Source of the DNA: Methanosarcina sp. UBA293
GTDB lineage: Archaea > Halobacteriota > Methanosarcinia > Methanosarcinales > Methanosarcinaceae
NCBI GenBank assembly: GCA_002499445.1
Contig: DALS01000053.1
Span: forward strand, 1-45,735
Direction: 5' to 3'
Length of the DNA stretch: 45,735 nt
A program made the position numbers and the translations under genes. The first letter of the stretch is position 1; the number at the start of each line of letters is the position of its first letter. This document shows, one piece after another, positions 34,795-42,714 of this stretch. The notes under the pieces were generated by a model. It saw nothing but the letters and a program-made list of their open reading frames with translations, did not search any database and was not told the DNA's origin.

Positions 34795-34911
34795 ATGGAA
34801 GTTACTATTGGAGTCTATGGCATGACGTGTGGTCACTGCCAGAAAAGAGTAGCGGATGCTGTTTATTTTTCTAATTGGGTGGATACTGCACAGATTCTAC
34901 ATAATTTTTAA
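34795..34911 (+). pseudogene. truncated copy of the first HMA domain of CopA
   Basis: A 38-codon frame begins MEVTIGVYGMTCGHCQKRVADA and then diverges to an unrelated tail (VYFSNWVDTAQILHNF). The first 23 residues match the start of the CopA gene at 37509 (MEVYVRVYDMTCGHCQKKVADA), and about 30 bases of upstream sequence (CCTGAAAA-TTGGATAGGCGGCA) match as well. It is therefore a broken duplication of the CopA 5' end. It keeps a GHC metal site and could still be translated as a short peptide. Confidence 0.75.
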
Positions 34912-34976
34912 AATAACAAAGTTTATGGGAAAGATTCCTTCCTTATGATTAAGTAGTTATCGTTTTCTCTTACAGT

Positions 34977-35354
34977 TTATTTTTGAGAATAACTTGTGCT
35001 ATTGCAGGTAGAATTATACATTTCCTGACATAGATCGTCTCGCTTCTCTGCCCATTTTATTAAAGGAATAATTGCTTCACAAAGCTGTTTACCATCATCC
35101 GTTAAAAAATATTCGACTCTTGGAGGCACTTCGGGAAATGCTTCTCGTCTGACAAGGCCTTTCTTTTGGAGCTCTTTTAACAGGTCCGTAAGTGACTTGG
35201 GACTGATACCTTCAAGAGTACTCATTAGATCATTGAATCTCAATCTGTCGTGATGTCCGAGGGCACTGATAACCTGTGTGGCCCATTTTTTGGATATTGT
35301 GGTAATAATTCCTTCAAGAGGACACAAACAAACTCCATTACTTTCTTTTTTCAT
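34977..35354 (-). CDS. HxlR-family transcriptional regulator
   Basis: A 125-residue winged-helix regulator of the HxlR/DUF24 type: CPLEGIITTISKKWATQVISAL, RLRFNDLMSTLEGISPKSLTDLLKELQKKGLVRREAF, and PRVEYFLTDDGKQL (wing). A Cys pair near the N-terminus (VCLCPLEG) and C-terminal Cys residues suggest redox, electrophile or metal sensing, as with other HxlR members. It is divergent from the CooC-like gene, with a palindrome in the 120-base spacer, so it probably controls itself and that gene. ATG 35354 is used; a GTG two codons earlier is possible. Confidence 0.92.
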   Translation of the reverse strand: MKKESNGVCLCPLEGIITTISKKWATQVISALGHHDRLRFNDLMSTLEGISPKSLTDLLKELQKKGLVRREAFPEVPPRVEYFLTDDGKQLCEAIIPLIKWAEKRDDLCQEMYNSTCNSTSYSQK

Positions 35355-35386
35355 AGTCACTTTCTCACTATATACTTCATATTATT

Positions 35387-35404
35387 AATACTATAGGAAG
35401 TATT
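35387..35404. promoter_or_regulatory. putative HxlR operator in the divergent spacer
   Basis: AATACT-ATAGGA-AGTATT is a perfect 6-bp inverted repeat with a 6-bp spacer, within a longer pair ATACTTC...GAAGTAT. It lies between the HxlR and CooC-like genes. TACT/AGTA inverted repeats are typical of several HxlR/DUF24 operators. Confidence 0.5.
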
Positions 35405-35473
35405 GTGATTGTTAATATATGTTATTATTTTTTGATTTTTTAATATTTATTATCTCTAAATGGAGTTGAAAAG

Positions 35474-36238
35474 ATGAAAGTTCTTGTATGTGGAAAAGGA
35501 GGTAGTGGCAAGAGCACGATTACTGCTCTACTTGCAAAATCCATGGCTAAAAGAGGTTACAATGTACTTGTAGTGGACAGTGATGAGTCAAACTTCGGGC
35601 TTCATAGGCAGCTTGGTATTGGAATGCCGGAAGACTTCATGAACTACCTAGGAGGAAAAAAAACCCTGGGTGAAAAATTGATGCAGGCGTATCAGAGCGG
35701 AGACAACACCATTATTCTTGAAAACAAATGGAAAATCTCGGACATTCCTGAAGCTTACACTGTAAAGAAAGGAAACATACAGATGATGGCTATAGGCAAA
35801 ATTCATGACTTCGGGGAAGGATGCGCCTGTCCAATGGGAGCACTTGCAAAAAATTTGCTAAATAATATGGAGACAACATCTGAAGATATAATATTCGTGG
35901 ATACTGAAGCTGGTATTGAACATTTTGGTAGAGGAGTGGAAGAAGGATGTGACCTTATATTAATGATACTTGATCCGTCTTATGAATCTATCCGGCTTTC
36001 TGAAAAAATAAAAGAGCTTTCGGAAAAAGCCGGAAAAACTCTGTATTTTATTCTCAATCGTGCGGATAAAACTGGAATCCAGTTCATGCTGGAAACCGTG
36101 GATAAGACCCACATTCTGGCTTCAGTGCCCTCGGATGCGGACATTTTCCGAGCAGGGCTTGTAGGAGAAGAGCTAAGTGTGGAGCTTCCGGAAATCGAGT
36201 CAGTCGCTGATTCTTTAGTTTCGGGTAACTATCTCTAA
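35474..36238 (+). CDS. CooC-like nickel/CODH maturation ATPase
   Basis: A 254-residue ParA/MinD-type P-loop ATPase with deviant Walker A CGKGGSGKST (about 6-15), DSDESNFGLHRQLG, and the CxC motif GCACPMGAL (about 116-124), where CooC binds Ni or Zn at the dimer interface. In the CooC family the protein loads nickel into carbon monoxide dehydrogenase. No CODH gene is in the window, and the neighbours are HMA proteins, an HxlR regulator and a flavin reductase, so another metalloenzyme client is possible. GGAG eight bases before ATG supports the start. Confidence 0.9.
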   Translation: MKVLVCGKGGSGKSTITALLAKSMAKRGYNVLVVDSDESNFGLHRQLGIGMPEDFMNYLGGKKTLGEKLMQAYQSGDNTIILENKWKISDIPEAYTVKKGNIQMMAIGKIHDFGEGCACPMGALAKNLLNNMETTSEDIIFVDTEAGIEHFGRGVEEGCDLILMILDPSYESIRLSEKIKELSEKAGKTLYFILNRADKTGIQFMLETVDKTHILASVPSDADIFRAGLVGEELSVELPEIESVADSLVSGNYL

Positions 36239-36278
36239 AATAAAACAGGAAGATAGTTGTAACTGATGTAGTGGTAAT

Positions 36279-36926
36279 ATGATATTAGAAAATTTTAAAA
36301 GAGAGTCACTGATACCATTACCAGTGGTGTTTATATCAACGATCAGTGACGATGGAGTTAGAAATATAGCCCCATATTCTTGCTTAATGCCTGTTTTACG
36401 ATCACTTGATTTAGTTTGTGTGGCTTCAGCAAAAAGGAGAGATACATTAGTTAATATAAAAAATACAAAAGAATTTGTCCTTAACCTGCCCGGTACTGAT
36501 ATGCTGGATAAAGTAATACCAACGGCTTTACATGTTCCTTCTAATGTCGATGAATTCGAACTGGCGGATCTAAAAGAAAAACCTTCAAAAAAGGTCAAGG
36601 TACCAGGAATTGAAGGGTGCTATGCATGGATGGAGTGTGAGTTGCATGATACATATGAGGAAGTATATGGGGGCTTTCCTTATGCATTGATTTTTGGTAA
36701 AGTTGTACATCTGGAGGTAGAAGATAATATCTACGACAAGGAAAGCGGCTCTTGGGATATAGAAAATGCTAAACCACTGATGATGACAGGGTCGGATAGT
36801 GGCATGCATTTCTGCACTGTCAACGATACAGGAAAATTCGAGCCTTATGGAGCTATGTTCAAGAATGGTAAAGATCCACTTGAAAGGATGTATAAAAAGG
36901 GGAGGGTTGAAAATGCAAGTAACTAG
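36279..36926 (+). CDS. flavin reductase-like FMN-binding protein
   Basis: A 215-residue split-barrel protein of the flavin reductase/DIM6-NTAB family: PLPVVFISTISDDGVRNIAPYSCLMPV, DLVCVASAKRRDTLVNIKNTKEFVLNLPG, YAWMECELHDTYEEVYGGFPYALIFGKVVHLEV. Archaeal members bind FMN and may act as ferric or flavin reductases. It lies 40 bases after the CooC-like gene on the same strand and is probably co-transcribed. Its last codons overlap the start of the broken downstream gene. Confidence 0.88.
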   Translation: MILENFKRESLIPLPVVFISTISDDGVRNIAPYSCLMPVLRSLDLVCVASAKRRDTLVNIKNTKEFVLNLPGTDMLDKVIPTALHVPSNVDEFELADLKEKPSKKVKVPGIEGCYAWMECELHDTYEEVYGGFPYALIFGKVVHLEVEDNIYDKESGSWDIENAKPLMMTGSDSGMHFCTVNDTGKFEPYGAMFKNGKDPLERMYKKGRVENASN

Positions 36927-37263
36927 TATGGAAGACTTTAATAAACTAGAAAAACCACTAGTTCAAAGAATTCCAGGATTTTAGTATGGTAAAAGTTGCA
37001 TTATACCACTACAGAGCAGATTCACCCACTTACAGAGTTCTTAACGAAATCTTTATGGGTGAAAAATATCCCCGTACAGTTTATATTCCCCCAGGAGTTT
37101 CTCATGGCACAAAAATGTTGGAAGTGGGATCTCTGTGGTGATAGGAATGCCTTCCCTATTTTATAATCCAGAGGATGTAGATGAAAGGCGGGTTAATCCT
37201 ATTGACAATGATATCATTCCTTATGATTGGAACTGTAAAATGGAAATGAAACAGAGGATTTAG
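36913..37263 (+). pseudogene. broken dTDP-4-dehydrorhamnose 3,5-epimerase-like gene
   Basis: A good Shine-Dalgarno (GGAGGG) leads into a 23-codon frame that stops at a TAG (36982). From ATG 36986 the sequence reads VKVALYHYRADSPTYRVLNE and PRTVYIPPGVSHGTKMLE, stopping after GSLW. In a shifted frame it continues FYNPEDVDERRVNPIDND and IIPYDWN to a TAG at 37261. IPPGVxHG and YNPEDE...DPxIxYDW are the cupin-type epimerase (RmlC-like) C-terminal signatures. The N-terminal half is missing and at least one frameshift plus stops are present. No other dTDP-sugar genes are nearby. Confidence 0.65.
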
Positions 37264-37508
37264 GAAATAACCATATTAATATTAATTTTTTACTTTTTTT
37301 ACAACTAAGACTTACGTGCTTGAAGTTCGAAATGAACTGTAAACGGTAGTGTTTTAAAGAATATATAGTAAAAGGTACAATTTTATATAAACTCTAATTA
37401 TTTGTGAAGCTCCTGTTTGAATAAAGCCGGTTAGAATATTATAATGGAGTCCTGAAGAATTCTATAACCTTCGAGTATTCCTGAAAATCTGGATAGGCGG
37501 CACATCTA
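37264..37508. other. promoter region of copA
   Basis: About 245 bases. TTTTATATAAAC at about 37381-37392 is a good TATA box. The stretch AAAAGGTACAATTTTATATA before it resembles sequence upstream of the HMA genes (AAAGTACAAATTTTTACTAT at about 34451-34470). The last roughly 45 bases match the segment in front of the truncated HMA copy at 34795. Confidence 0.45.
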
Positions 37509-40400
37509 ATGGAAGTTTATGTAAGAGTTTATGACATGACCTGTGGTCATTGCCAGAAAAAAGTGGCAGATGCCATTTCTTCTCTTGAGGGGGTTGAGTC
37601 TGTTGAAGTTGATCTTGAATCCGAAAGCGCGACGGTTAGCTTTGACCCTCAAAAAGTAAGCCTGAATGATATAAAGGCAGCTATTCGGAAGGCAGGATAC
37701 TCAACAGAAAGCGAAAACGAAGCTCAGGAAGAGGTCGGGGCAGAAGTTCCTGACACAACAGAGGTCGAAGGGATGACCTCAAAGACAAAGACCGAGGAGC
37801 AGGCTCTAAAGGAATCAAAAGAGCCTGAAGATACTTTTCAAACTTGTCCTCTAACTGAAATATGTGAACTGCCAGAAGAAAAGAAAGATGAGGGTGAAGA
37901 AAAAACGCAGATCTCAAGCTCGAAAGCAGGGCTAAAAGAAATCACGCTTGGTGTTTCTGGTATGACCTGTTCGGCCTGCGCCGCAAATATTGAGAGAGTC
38001 TTGAAGAGAAAAGCAGGCGTGGACTCAGTAGTTGTCAACCTTGAGCTTGGAAGAGCAAAAGTTGGTTTTGATCCCTCACTGATCTCTACAAAGGAAATCG
38101 AGGAAGCTATAGAATCCATCGGATATAAGGTAGAAAAAGATACCGTAACTCTAAATCTTGAAGGTATGAGCTGTGCCTCCTGTGCTGCAAATATCGAGAA
38201 AGTTCTTAACAAGACCGAGGGCGTAATTTCAGCCTCAGTAAATTTCCCACTTGAAAGAGCAGTTGTAGAATTTGATTCAGCCCGAATTTCCGTAAGGGAG
38301 ATTATTGCTGCAGTCCAGGAAATTGGCTATGGAGCATCAGTCTGGGCTGAGACTGTCGAATATGAGGACAGAGAGCAAATATCCAGGGATGCCGAGATCA
38401 GAAGGCAGAGAAATAACCTGATAATTGCTCTTATTCTGGGAATTCCAATCGGTCTTGGAAACATGAGCATGATGTTTCCTTTCCTGTCATTTGTACCTGC
38501 TTTCTTTTCCAATCATCTCGTGCTTTTTGTACTTTCCACGCTAGTCCTGCTTTTCCCGGGAAGACAATTTTTTGCTGGAACTATCAAGGGCTTCAAGTAC
38601 GGCGTAACTGACATGAACTTGCTGATTGCAGCAGGGACAGGGTCAGCCTACCTTATCAGTGTAGCAGCCACATTTCTTGATCTTGGTCCCGGATATAACA
38701 GCCTTTATTATGACACTGTAGCTTTCCTGATTATTTTTATTGTCCTTGGCAGATACCTAGAGGCAAGGGCAAGAGGCCAGACCTCTGAAGCGATCAGAAA
38801 ACTGATGGGGTTGAGGGCAAAAACTTCTAGAATACTTGTAAATGACATTGAAAAAGAAGTTCCTGTTGAAGAAGTAGTAGTTGGTGACATTGTTATTGTC
38901 AGGCCCGGAGAAAAAATTCCAGTTGATGGAATTGTAGTTGAAGGGCATTCTGCAGTAGATGAATCCATGCTCACTGGAGAAAGTATCCCTGTAGAAAAGG
39001 GTCCAGGAGATACCGTAATAGGAGCTACTCTTAATAGGACAGGGGCTTTTAACTTTCGGGCTACAAAAGTCGGAGCTGACACTGCCCTTGCCCAGATAAT
39101 CCGGCTTGTGGAAACTGCCCAGACCACAAAAGCTCCCATCCAGAGGGTTGCCGACGTTTTTGCCGGAAACTTCATAGTAGCCGTGCATATTATTGCGCTT
39201 CTGGCATTCTTTTTCTGGTTTTTCATAGGTTACTGGCGCTATGGAGTAGGAGAGTCCACTGCTCTCGGAGGGATCAGCCCATTCCTCTTTTCCCTGCTTA
39301 TCGCCATTACCATTCTTGTAATCTCATGTCCGTGTGCAGTCGGACTTGCAACTCCTGCTGCTATTATGGTTGGCACAGGTAGAGGTGCAGAAAACGGAGT
39401 TCTTATAAAAGGCGGGGAAGCCCTTGAGAGGGCGCATAAACTTGACATCATTGTCTTTGACAAAACAGGCACTCTTACAGAAGGCGCTCCAAGACTCACA
39501 GATGTACTTGCAGCGACAGGTCACGAAGAAAAAGAGGTGCTTTTTATTGCAACAACAGCTGAGCGAGGATCCGAGCATCCTCTTGGGGAAGCTATAGTAA
39601 AAGGGGCTGAAGAGAGGGGGATTAGCCCTGAAAAAGCTGAGAAATTCCGCTCCATACCAGGAAAAGGAGTGGAAGCTTATTTCAAAGAAAAAAAGATTTT
39701 GCTTGGCACACGCAAACTTATGGAAGAAAACGGAATTTCTTTTAAAGAGCTGGAAGCTGAAATGCGAACCTTTGAGGAAAACGGTAAGACTGCAATGCTT
39801 GTAGCTATCGGGGCAGAAACCATAGGTCTTGTTGCAGTTGCCGATACCCTTAAGGAAAACTCTAGGGAGGCAATTGAGACTCTTAAGAAAATGGATATAG
39901 AAGTAGCTATGATCACCGGCGACAACGCTATTACAGCTGGCGCAATAGCAAAAGAAGTCGGGATTTCCAGAGTGCTTGCCGAGGTTCTTCCTGAAGAGAA
40001 AGCAAATGAAATTAAGAAACTTCAGGAAGAGGGAAAACTTGTAGGAATGGTGGGTGACGGCATTAATGACGCTCCTGCGTTGATTCAGTCAGATGTTGGA
40101 ATTGCAATGGGAGCAGGTACGGATGTGGCAATGGAATCCGCAAAAATCGTGCTTATAAAAAATGATCCACGAGATGTAGTCGTAGCCGTTAAGCTGAGCC
40201 GACTTACCATAAATAAAATCAAACAGAACCTGATCTGGGCTTTTGGGTATAATACTATAGGTATTCCTATCGCAGCCGGGATTCTTTATCCTTTCTTTCA
40301 TAGGATCCTGATTACGCCTGAACTTGCTGCCGCTTTTATGGCATTGAGTTCGGTATCAGTAACTGCCAATTCCCTGTTAATGAAAAGAAGCAAGCTTTAA
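37509..40400 (+). CDS. copA: Cu(I)-exporting P1B-type ATPase with three HMA domains
   Basis: A 963-residue heavy-metal ATPase. HMA domains lie at about 1-68 (MTCGHC), 140-210 (GMTCSACAAN) and 213-282 (GMSCASCAAN). The first is separated from the others by a roughly 70-residue acidic linker that itself contains CPLTEIC. Membrane helices, the TGES actuator loop (MLTGESIPVEKG), the transport motif CPCA (about 607-610), DKTGTLT (phosphorylated Asp about 651), SEHPLGEA and GDGINDAPAL follow in order. The CPC and HMA motifs identify a Cu(I) or Ag(I) exporter of the cytoplasmic membrane. Small HMA proteins 3 kb upstream are likely metal donors. The broken copy at 34795 derives from its 5' end. Confidence 0.96.
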   Translation: MEVYVRVYDMTCGHCQKKVADAISSLEGVESVEVDLESESATVSFDPQKVSLNDIKAAIRKAGYSTESENEAQEEVGAEVPDTTEVEGMTSKTKTEEQALKESKEPEDTFQTCPLTEICELPEEKKDEGEEKTQISSSKAGLKEITLGVSGMTCSACAANIERVLKRKAGVDSVVVNLELGRAKVGFDPSLISTKEIEEAIESIGYKVEKDTVTLNLEGMSCASCAANIEKVLNKTEGVISASVNFPLERAVVEFDSARISVREIIAAVQEIGYGASVWAETVEYEDREQISRDAEIRRQRNNLIIALILGIPIGLGNMSMMFPFLSFVPAFFSNHLVLFVLSTLVLLFPGRQFFAGTIKGFKYGVTDMNLLIAAGTGSAYLISVAATFLDLGPGYNSLYYDTVAFLIIFIVLGRYLEARARGQTSEAIRKLMGLRAKTSRILVNDIEKEVPVEEVVVGDIVIVRPGEKIPVDGIVVEGHSAVDESMLTGESIPVEKGPGDTVIGATLNRTGAFNFRATKVGADTALAQIIRLVETAQTTKAPIQRVADVFAGNFIVAVHIIALLAFFFWFFIGYWRYGVGESTALGGISPFLFSLLIAITILVISCPCAVGLATPAAIMVGTGRGAENGVLIKGGEALERAHKLDIIVFDKTGTLTEGAPRLTDVLAATGHEEKEVLFIATTAERGSEHPLGEAIVKGAEERGISPEKAEKFRSIPGKGVEAYFKEKKILLGTRKLMEENGISFKELEAEMRTFEENGKTAMLVAIGAETIGLVAVADTLKENSREAIETLKKMDIEVAMITGDNAITAGAIAKEVGISRVLAEVLPEEKANEIKKLQEEGKLVGMVGDGINDAPALIQSDVGIAMGAGTDVAMESAKIVLIKNDPRDVVVAVKLSRLTINKIKQNLIWAFGYNTIGIPIAAGILYPFFHRILITPELAAAFMALSSVSVTANSLLMKRSKL

Positions 40401-40440
40401 GTGAACGATGCAGATAGTTTTAGTTTTAATGTTTATAAAA

Positions 40441-40502
40441 TTAAATTGGAACATTGAATTGAAAAGTTAAATTGGAACATTGAATTGAAAAGTTAAATTG
40501 GA
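40441..40502. repeat. 26-bp tandem repeat, 2.4 copies
   Basis: Units at 40441-40466 and 40467-40492 are identical (begin TTAAATTGGAACATTGAATT). A 10-base partial third copy ends inside the Shine-Dalgarno of the next gene. Confidence 0.9.
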
Positions 40503-40509
40503 GAGTTGT

Positions 40510-40773
40510 ATGGTAAAAATCGGATCAACAGACAACAGACCCAGAATAGTGTTTCTGTTAAGCCTTGCCACCTCGATAGTGCTTGTTATCCTTTTTTTTT
40601 CCGGGGCTCTTTTAACCAACATATCAAGAGGAGAGATGGCCTACACCAGGGTAGATATGGCTGCGGGTTCGATTTTTGTTTTTGTAATTACCATGATAAT
40701 CTCGCTGTCGCTCTGGCCCAGAGCTGCAGACTGGCTTGAAAACAGGGAAAAAAACAATAAAATACCAGAGTAA
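40510..40773 (+). CDS. small two-helix membrane protein
   Basis: An 87-residue protein with two hydrophobic helices (IVFLLSLATSIVLVILFFSGAL and AAGSIFVFVITMIISLSLWP), a short polar loop between them, and a charged C-terminus (WLENREKNNKIPE). The family is unrecognised. The ATG at 40510 follows GGAGAG by four to five bases; a TTG at 40498 is less likely. It lies about 110 bases after copA on the same strand, so it may be co-expressed, but no metal-binding residues are visible. Confidence 0.72.
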   Translation: MVKIGSTDNRPRIVFLLSLATSIVLVILFFSGALLTNISRGEMAYTRVDMAAGSIFVFVITMIISLSLWPRAADWLENREKNNKIPE

Positions 40774-40865
40774 TCTTACATTCCAGAATAATCTTTCTTG
40801 CAGTCGGGTTCAGAGCAGTCTCAGGATGTTTTTCATAAGCGCCTTTCAAAGCGTCTTTCAAGCAC

Positions 40866-41414
40866 TCATTTAAACGCAGTAAAGTTGTCTTTTAATGCCC
40901 CACATACTGGACATATGTCGGGCGCTTCCCCTTCGAGGGTATATCCGCATACTTCACAAACCTGGATAGGGCCAAGTTCAACGTCTTTTCCAGAATTTAC
41001 CGATTCCAATGCTCTTTCAAAAAGCTGTTTGTGCAGTTTCTCACTTGCATATGACCATTCAAAGCTTCTCTGTGCCCCCTTTTCTCCCTGGAATTTTGCT
41101 ACTTCTATGTAAACAGGATACATTTCTTCAATTTCGAAGGTCTCGCCGGCAATAGCCAGTTTAAGGTTTTTCTTGGAATCACCAGGGCCAAAAGTTGCCA
41201 TGCTATTTGCCACAAATCCCCCATCAAGATGTCTTAACTCCCGGTAATGGTCGCCTGCATGTACATATTCAGCGTGGGCGATTGCTCGAAATAAGCGGGC
41301 TACGTTGCTATATTTTTCTTTTTCAGCCTGGTTTCCAAAATGTAAATACCTCATATGCGCCTGACTTTCCCCTCCAAAAGCATTGATAAGATGCTGTTCT
41401 GTCATCTTCTTCAT
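40866..41414 (-). CDS. rubrerythrin
   Basis: A 182-residue peroxide-scavenging protein. The ferritin-like diiron domain (1-140) has ExxH-type motifs ESQAHMRYLHF, AIAHAEYVHAGDHYREL, EIEEMYPVYIEVA and EWSYASEKLH. The C-terminal rubredoxin-like domain has CEVCGYTLEGEAPDICPVCG (two CxxC). In anaerobes it reduces H2O2 with electrons from rubredoxin or ferredoxin. GAGG before the ATG supports the start, and a TATA box about 40-48 bases upstream (41454-41462) supports a single-gene transcript. Confidence 0.95.
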   Translation of the reverse strand: MKKMTEQHLINAFGGESQAHMRYLHFGNQAEKEKYSNVARLFRAIAHAEYVHAGDHYRELRHLDGGFVANSMATFGPGDSKKNLKLAIAGETFEIEEMYPVYIEVAKFQGEKGAQRSFEWSYASEKLHKQLFERALESVNSGKDVELGPIQVCEVCGYTLEGEAPDICPVCGALKDNFTAFK

Positions 41415-41453
41415 TCAAAAACCTCTTTTCTAACAGGATTCTAACAGGATTAA

Positions 41454-41462
41454 TTTATATAA
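41454..41462 (-). promoter_or_regulatory. TATA box of rubrerythrin gene
   Basis: The minus-strand TTATATAAA lies about 40-48 bases before the ATG. Between the two, the 11-mer CTAACAGGATT (plus strand) is directly duplicated. Confidence 0.5.
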
Positions 41463-41504
41463 TAACGACTTACGCAGTTGAAAAAAATAAAAAGTCCAGT
41501 TAGA

Positions 41505-41804
41505 TTACTCAATTTTTACATCCACGGCTTCTTCAAAAGGCTCCTGATAAGGTACTGTAACTTTAAGTACACCATTTGAGTACTTAGCGACGGCTTTTTC
41601 CGGAACTACAGGGCAGCAGATTGCATAACTGTCTGCATACTCAACCCCTTCTTTGGCGGCCTTTATATAAAAACCGTCCTCGGCAATCTTAAAAGAAATA
41701 TCTTTCTTTTCCACTCCAGGAAGAACTACTTCAATTTCAAGATTCTCATATTTGTCGTCAGGATATGCACATATAGTTGGTGAAACTTTTAAAGTGTCTG
41801 CCAT
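41505..41804 (-). CDS. Hsp20/alpha-crystallin family small heat-shock protein
   Basis: A 99-residue protein made of little more than an alpha-crystallin domain: YENLEIEVVLPGVEKKDISFKIAEDGFYIKA, a short loop, and YSNGVLKVTVPYQEPFEEAVDVKIE. It holds unfolding proteins in a refoldable state. The usual C-terminal IxI anchor and a long N-terminal arm are absent, so oligomers may be small. ATG 41804 is chosen because GGGGG lies exactly seven bases upstream; the longer frame starts inside the leader. TATA-like sequence at 41841-41849 fits a short leader. Confidence 0.88.
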   Translation of the reverse strand: MADTLKVSPTICAYPDDKYENLEIEVVLPGVEKKDISFKIAEDGFYIKAAKEGVEYADSYAICCPVVPEKAVAKYSNGVLKVTVPYQEPFEEAVDVKIE

Positions 41805-41840
41805 AAAATTACCCCCAATTAACATCACCAATTAATATAT

Positions 41841-41849
41841 TTATATATT
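41841..41849 (-). promoter_or_regulatory. TATA box of the Hsp20 gene
   Basis: The minus-strand AATATATAA lies about 37-45 bases before the ATG. That predicts a leader of about 15 bases carrying the GGGGG site. Confidence 0.45.
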
Positions 41850-42346
41850 TTCTTTCGGATAAGTAATCTGTTAACGTTAAAATGACTACTTAAGTGATTT
41901 ATTTATCTTTACTTATTTTGATTTATCTCGGTTCATCTAGGTTTAGCTTAATCTCAGTTCATCTAGGTAAGATTCCAGTTGAATCAAGTTAATCTAGGTT
42001 TATATCTACAGGCTGATTTAATTTCAATACTATTGGAGAAGTAATAAAAGACAGGTTTCTTATATAGAAAAATAGCCATATAAAATAGATTACACAAGAA
42101 TATCATACAAAAGCAGGAAAGATAAGGAAATATAGTTACTCTCCCACACAGAGGAAGTTTTAATACATCCCTGACGATCATAAAAATTAATTATTTACCT
42201 GTAAGAATTTAATGCAAGTACCTCACATAAATTCTTCATATAACTACTTCAGATAAGTTCTTTATGTAATTACTTCATATAAGAACTTCATTTAAGTAAT
42301 CATGTAAGGTTTTCAAGATTGATAAATCAAAAGCGAGTGTTTGTAC
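41850..42346. other. AT-rich region with degenerate short repeats
   Basis: About 500 bases without a gene. Two clusters of loose repeats are visible: GTTCATCTAGG-like units at about 41930-42000, and CTTCATATAA/CTTCAGATAA-like units at about 42230-42300. They may be decayed minisatellites. Confidence 0.45.
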
Positions 42347-42673
42347 ATGAGAGAATCCGTTAGAAAACTCGGACTTATAGGAGCCGGTCTCTGGGCAATA
42401 ACCGAAGATAAGGTAAATGACCTTGTAAAGGAGCTTGTAGATAAAGGAGACATCAGTAAGGAAGAAGGCAAGAAAGTTATCCAAGATATGTTAGAAGAAA
42501 GAAAAAAACAGAAGATTGATCTTGAAAAGAAAATCTCAGAGAAGATTCAGGAATCTATCTCGAAAGCCGAGATCTTTACTAAAAAAGATGTCCATGAACT
42601 TGAATCCAGAATAGAGGCGCTGGAAGAAGAAATTCAGAGAATCAAAAACAAAGAGAAAATGTTTTTTAAGTGA
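42347..42673 (+). CDS. phasin-like coiled-coil protein
   Basis: A 108-residue protein with the pattern of phasin-related (PHA-regulator-like) proteins: a short hydrophobic start (LGLIGAGLWAITEDKVNDLVKELVDKGDISKEEGKKVIQDML) followed by a long Lys/Glu-rich coiled coil (about 50-105) with VHELESRIEALEEEIQRIK. In bacteria such proteins coat or regulate polyhydroxyalkanoate granules. Methanosarcina is not known for PHA, so the role is open. The ATG at 42347 is used; a TTG two codons earlier is possible and neither has a strong ribosome-binding site. Confidence 0.72.
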   Translation: MRESVRKLGLIGAGLWAITEDKVNDLVKELVDKGDISKEEGKKVIQDMLEERKKQKIDLEKKISEKIQESISKAEIFTKKDVHELESRIEALEEEIQRIKNKEKMFFK

Positions 42674-42714
42674 AAGCTATTTTTTAGCTGATTTTCACTT
42701 AATTTCTTTCCATT

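Noticed and set aside
34795..34911. a third functional HMA chaperone
   Set aside because: The homology stops after 23 residues; the second half of the HMA fold is missing, so it is a truncated copy of the CopA start.
36982..36984. TAG in the broken epimerase region as a pyrrolysine codon
   Set aside because: Reading through TAG in that frame does not join the epimerase-like frame, which is in a different register and has other stops.
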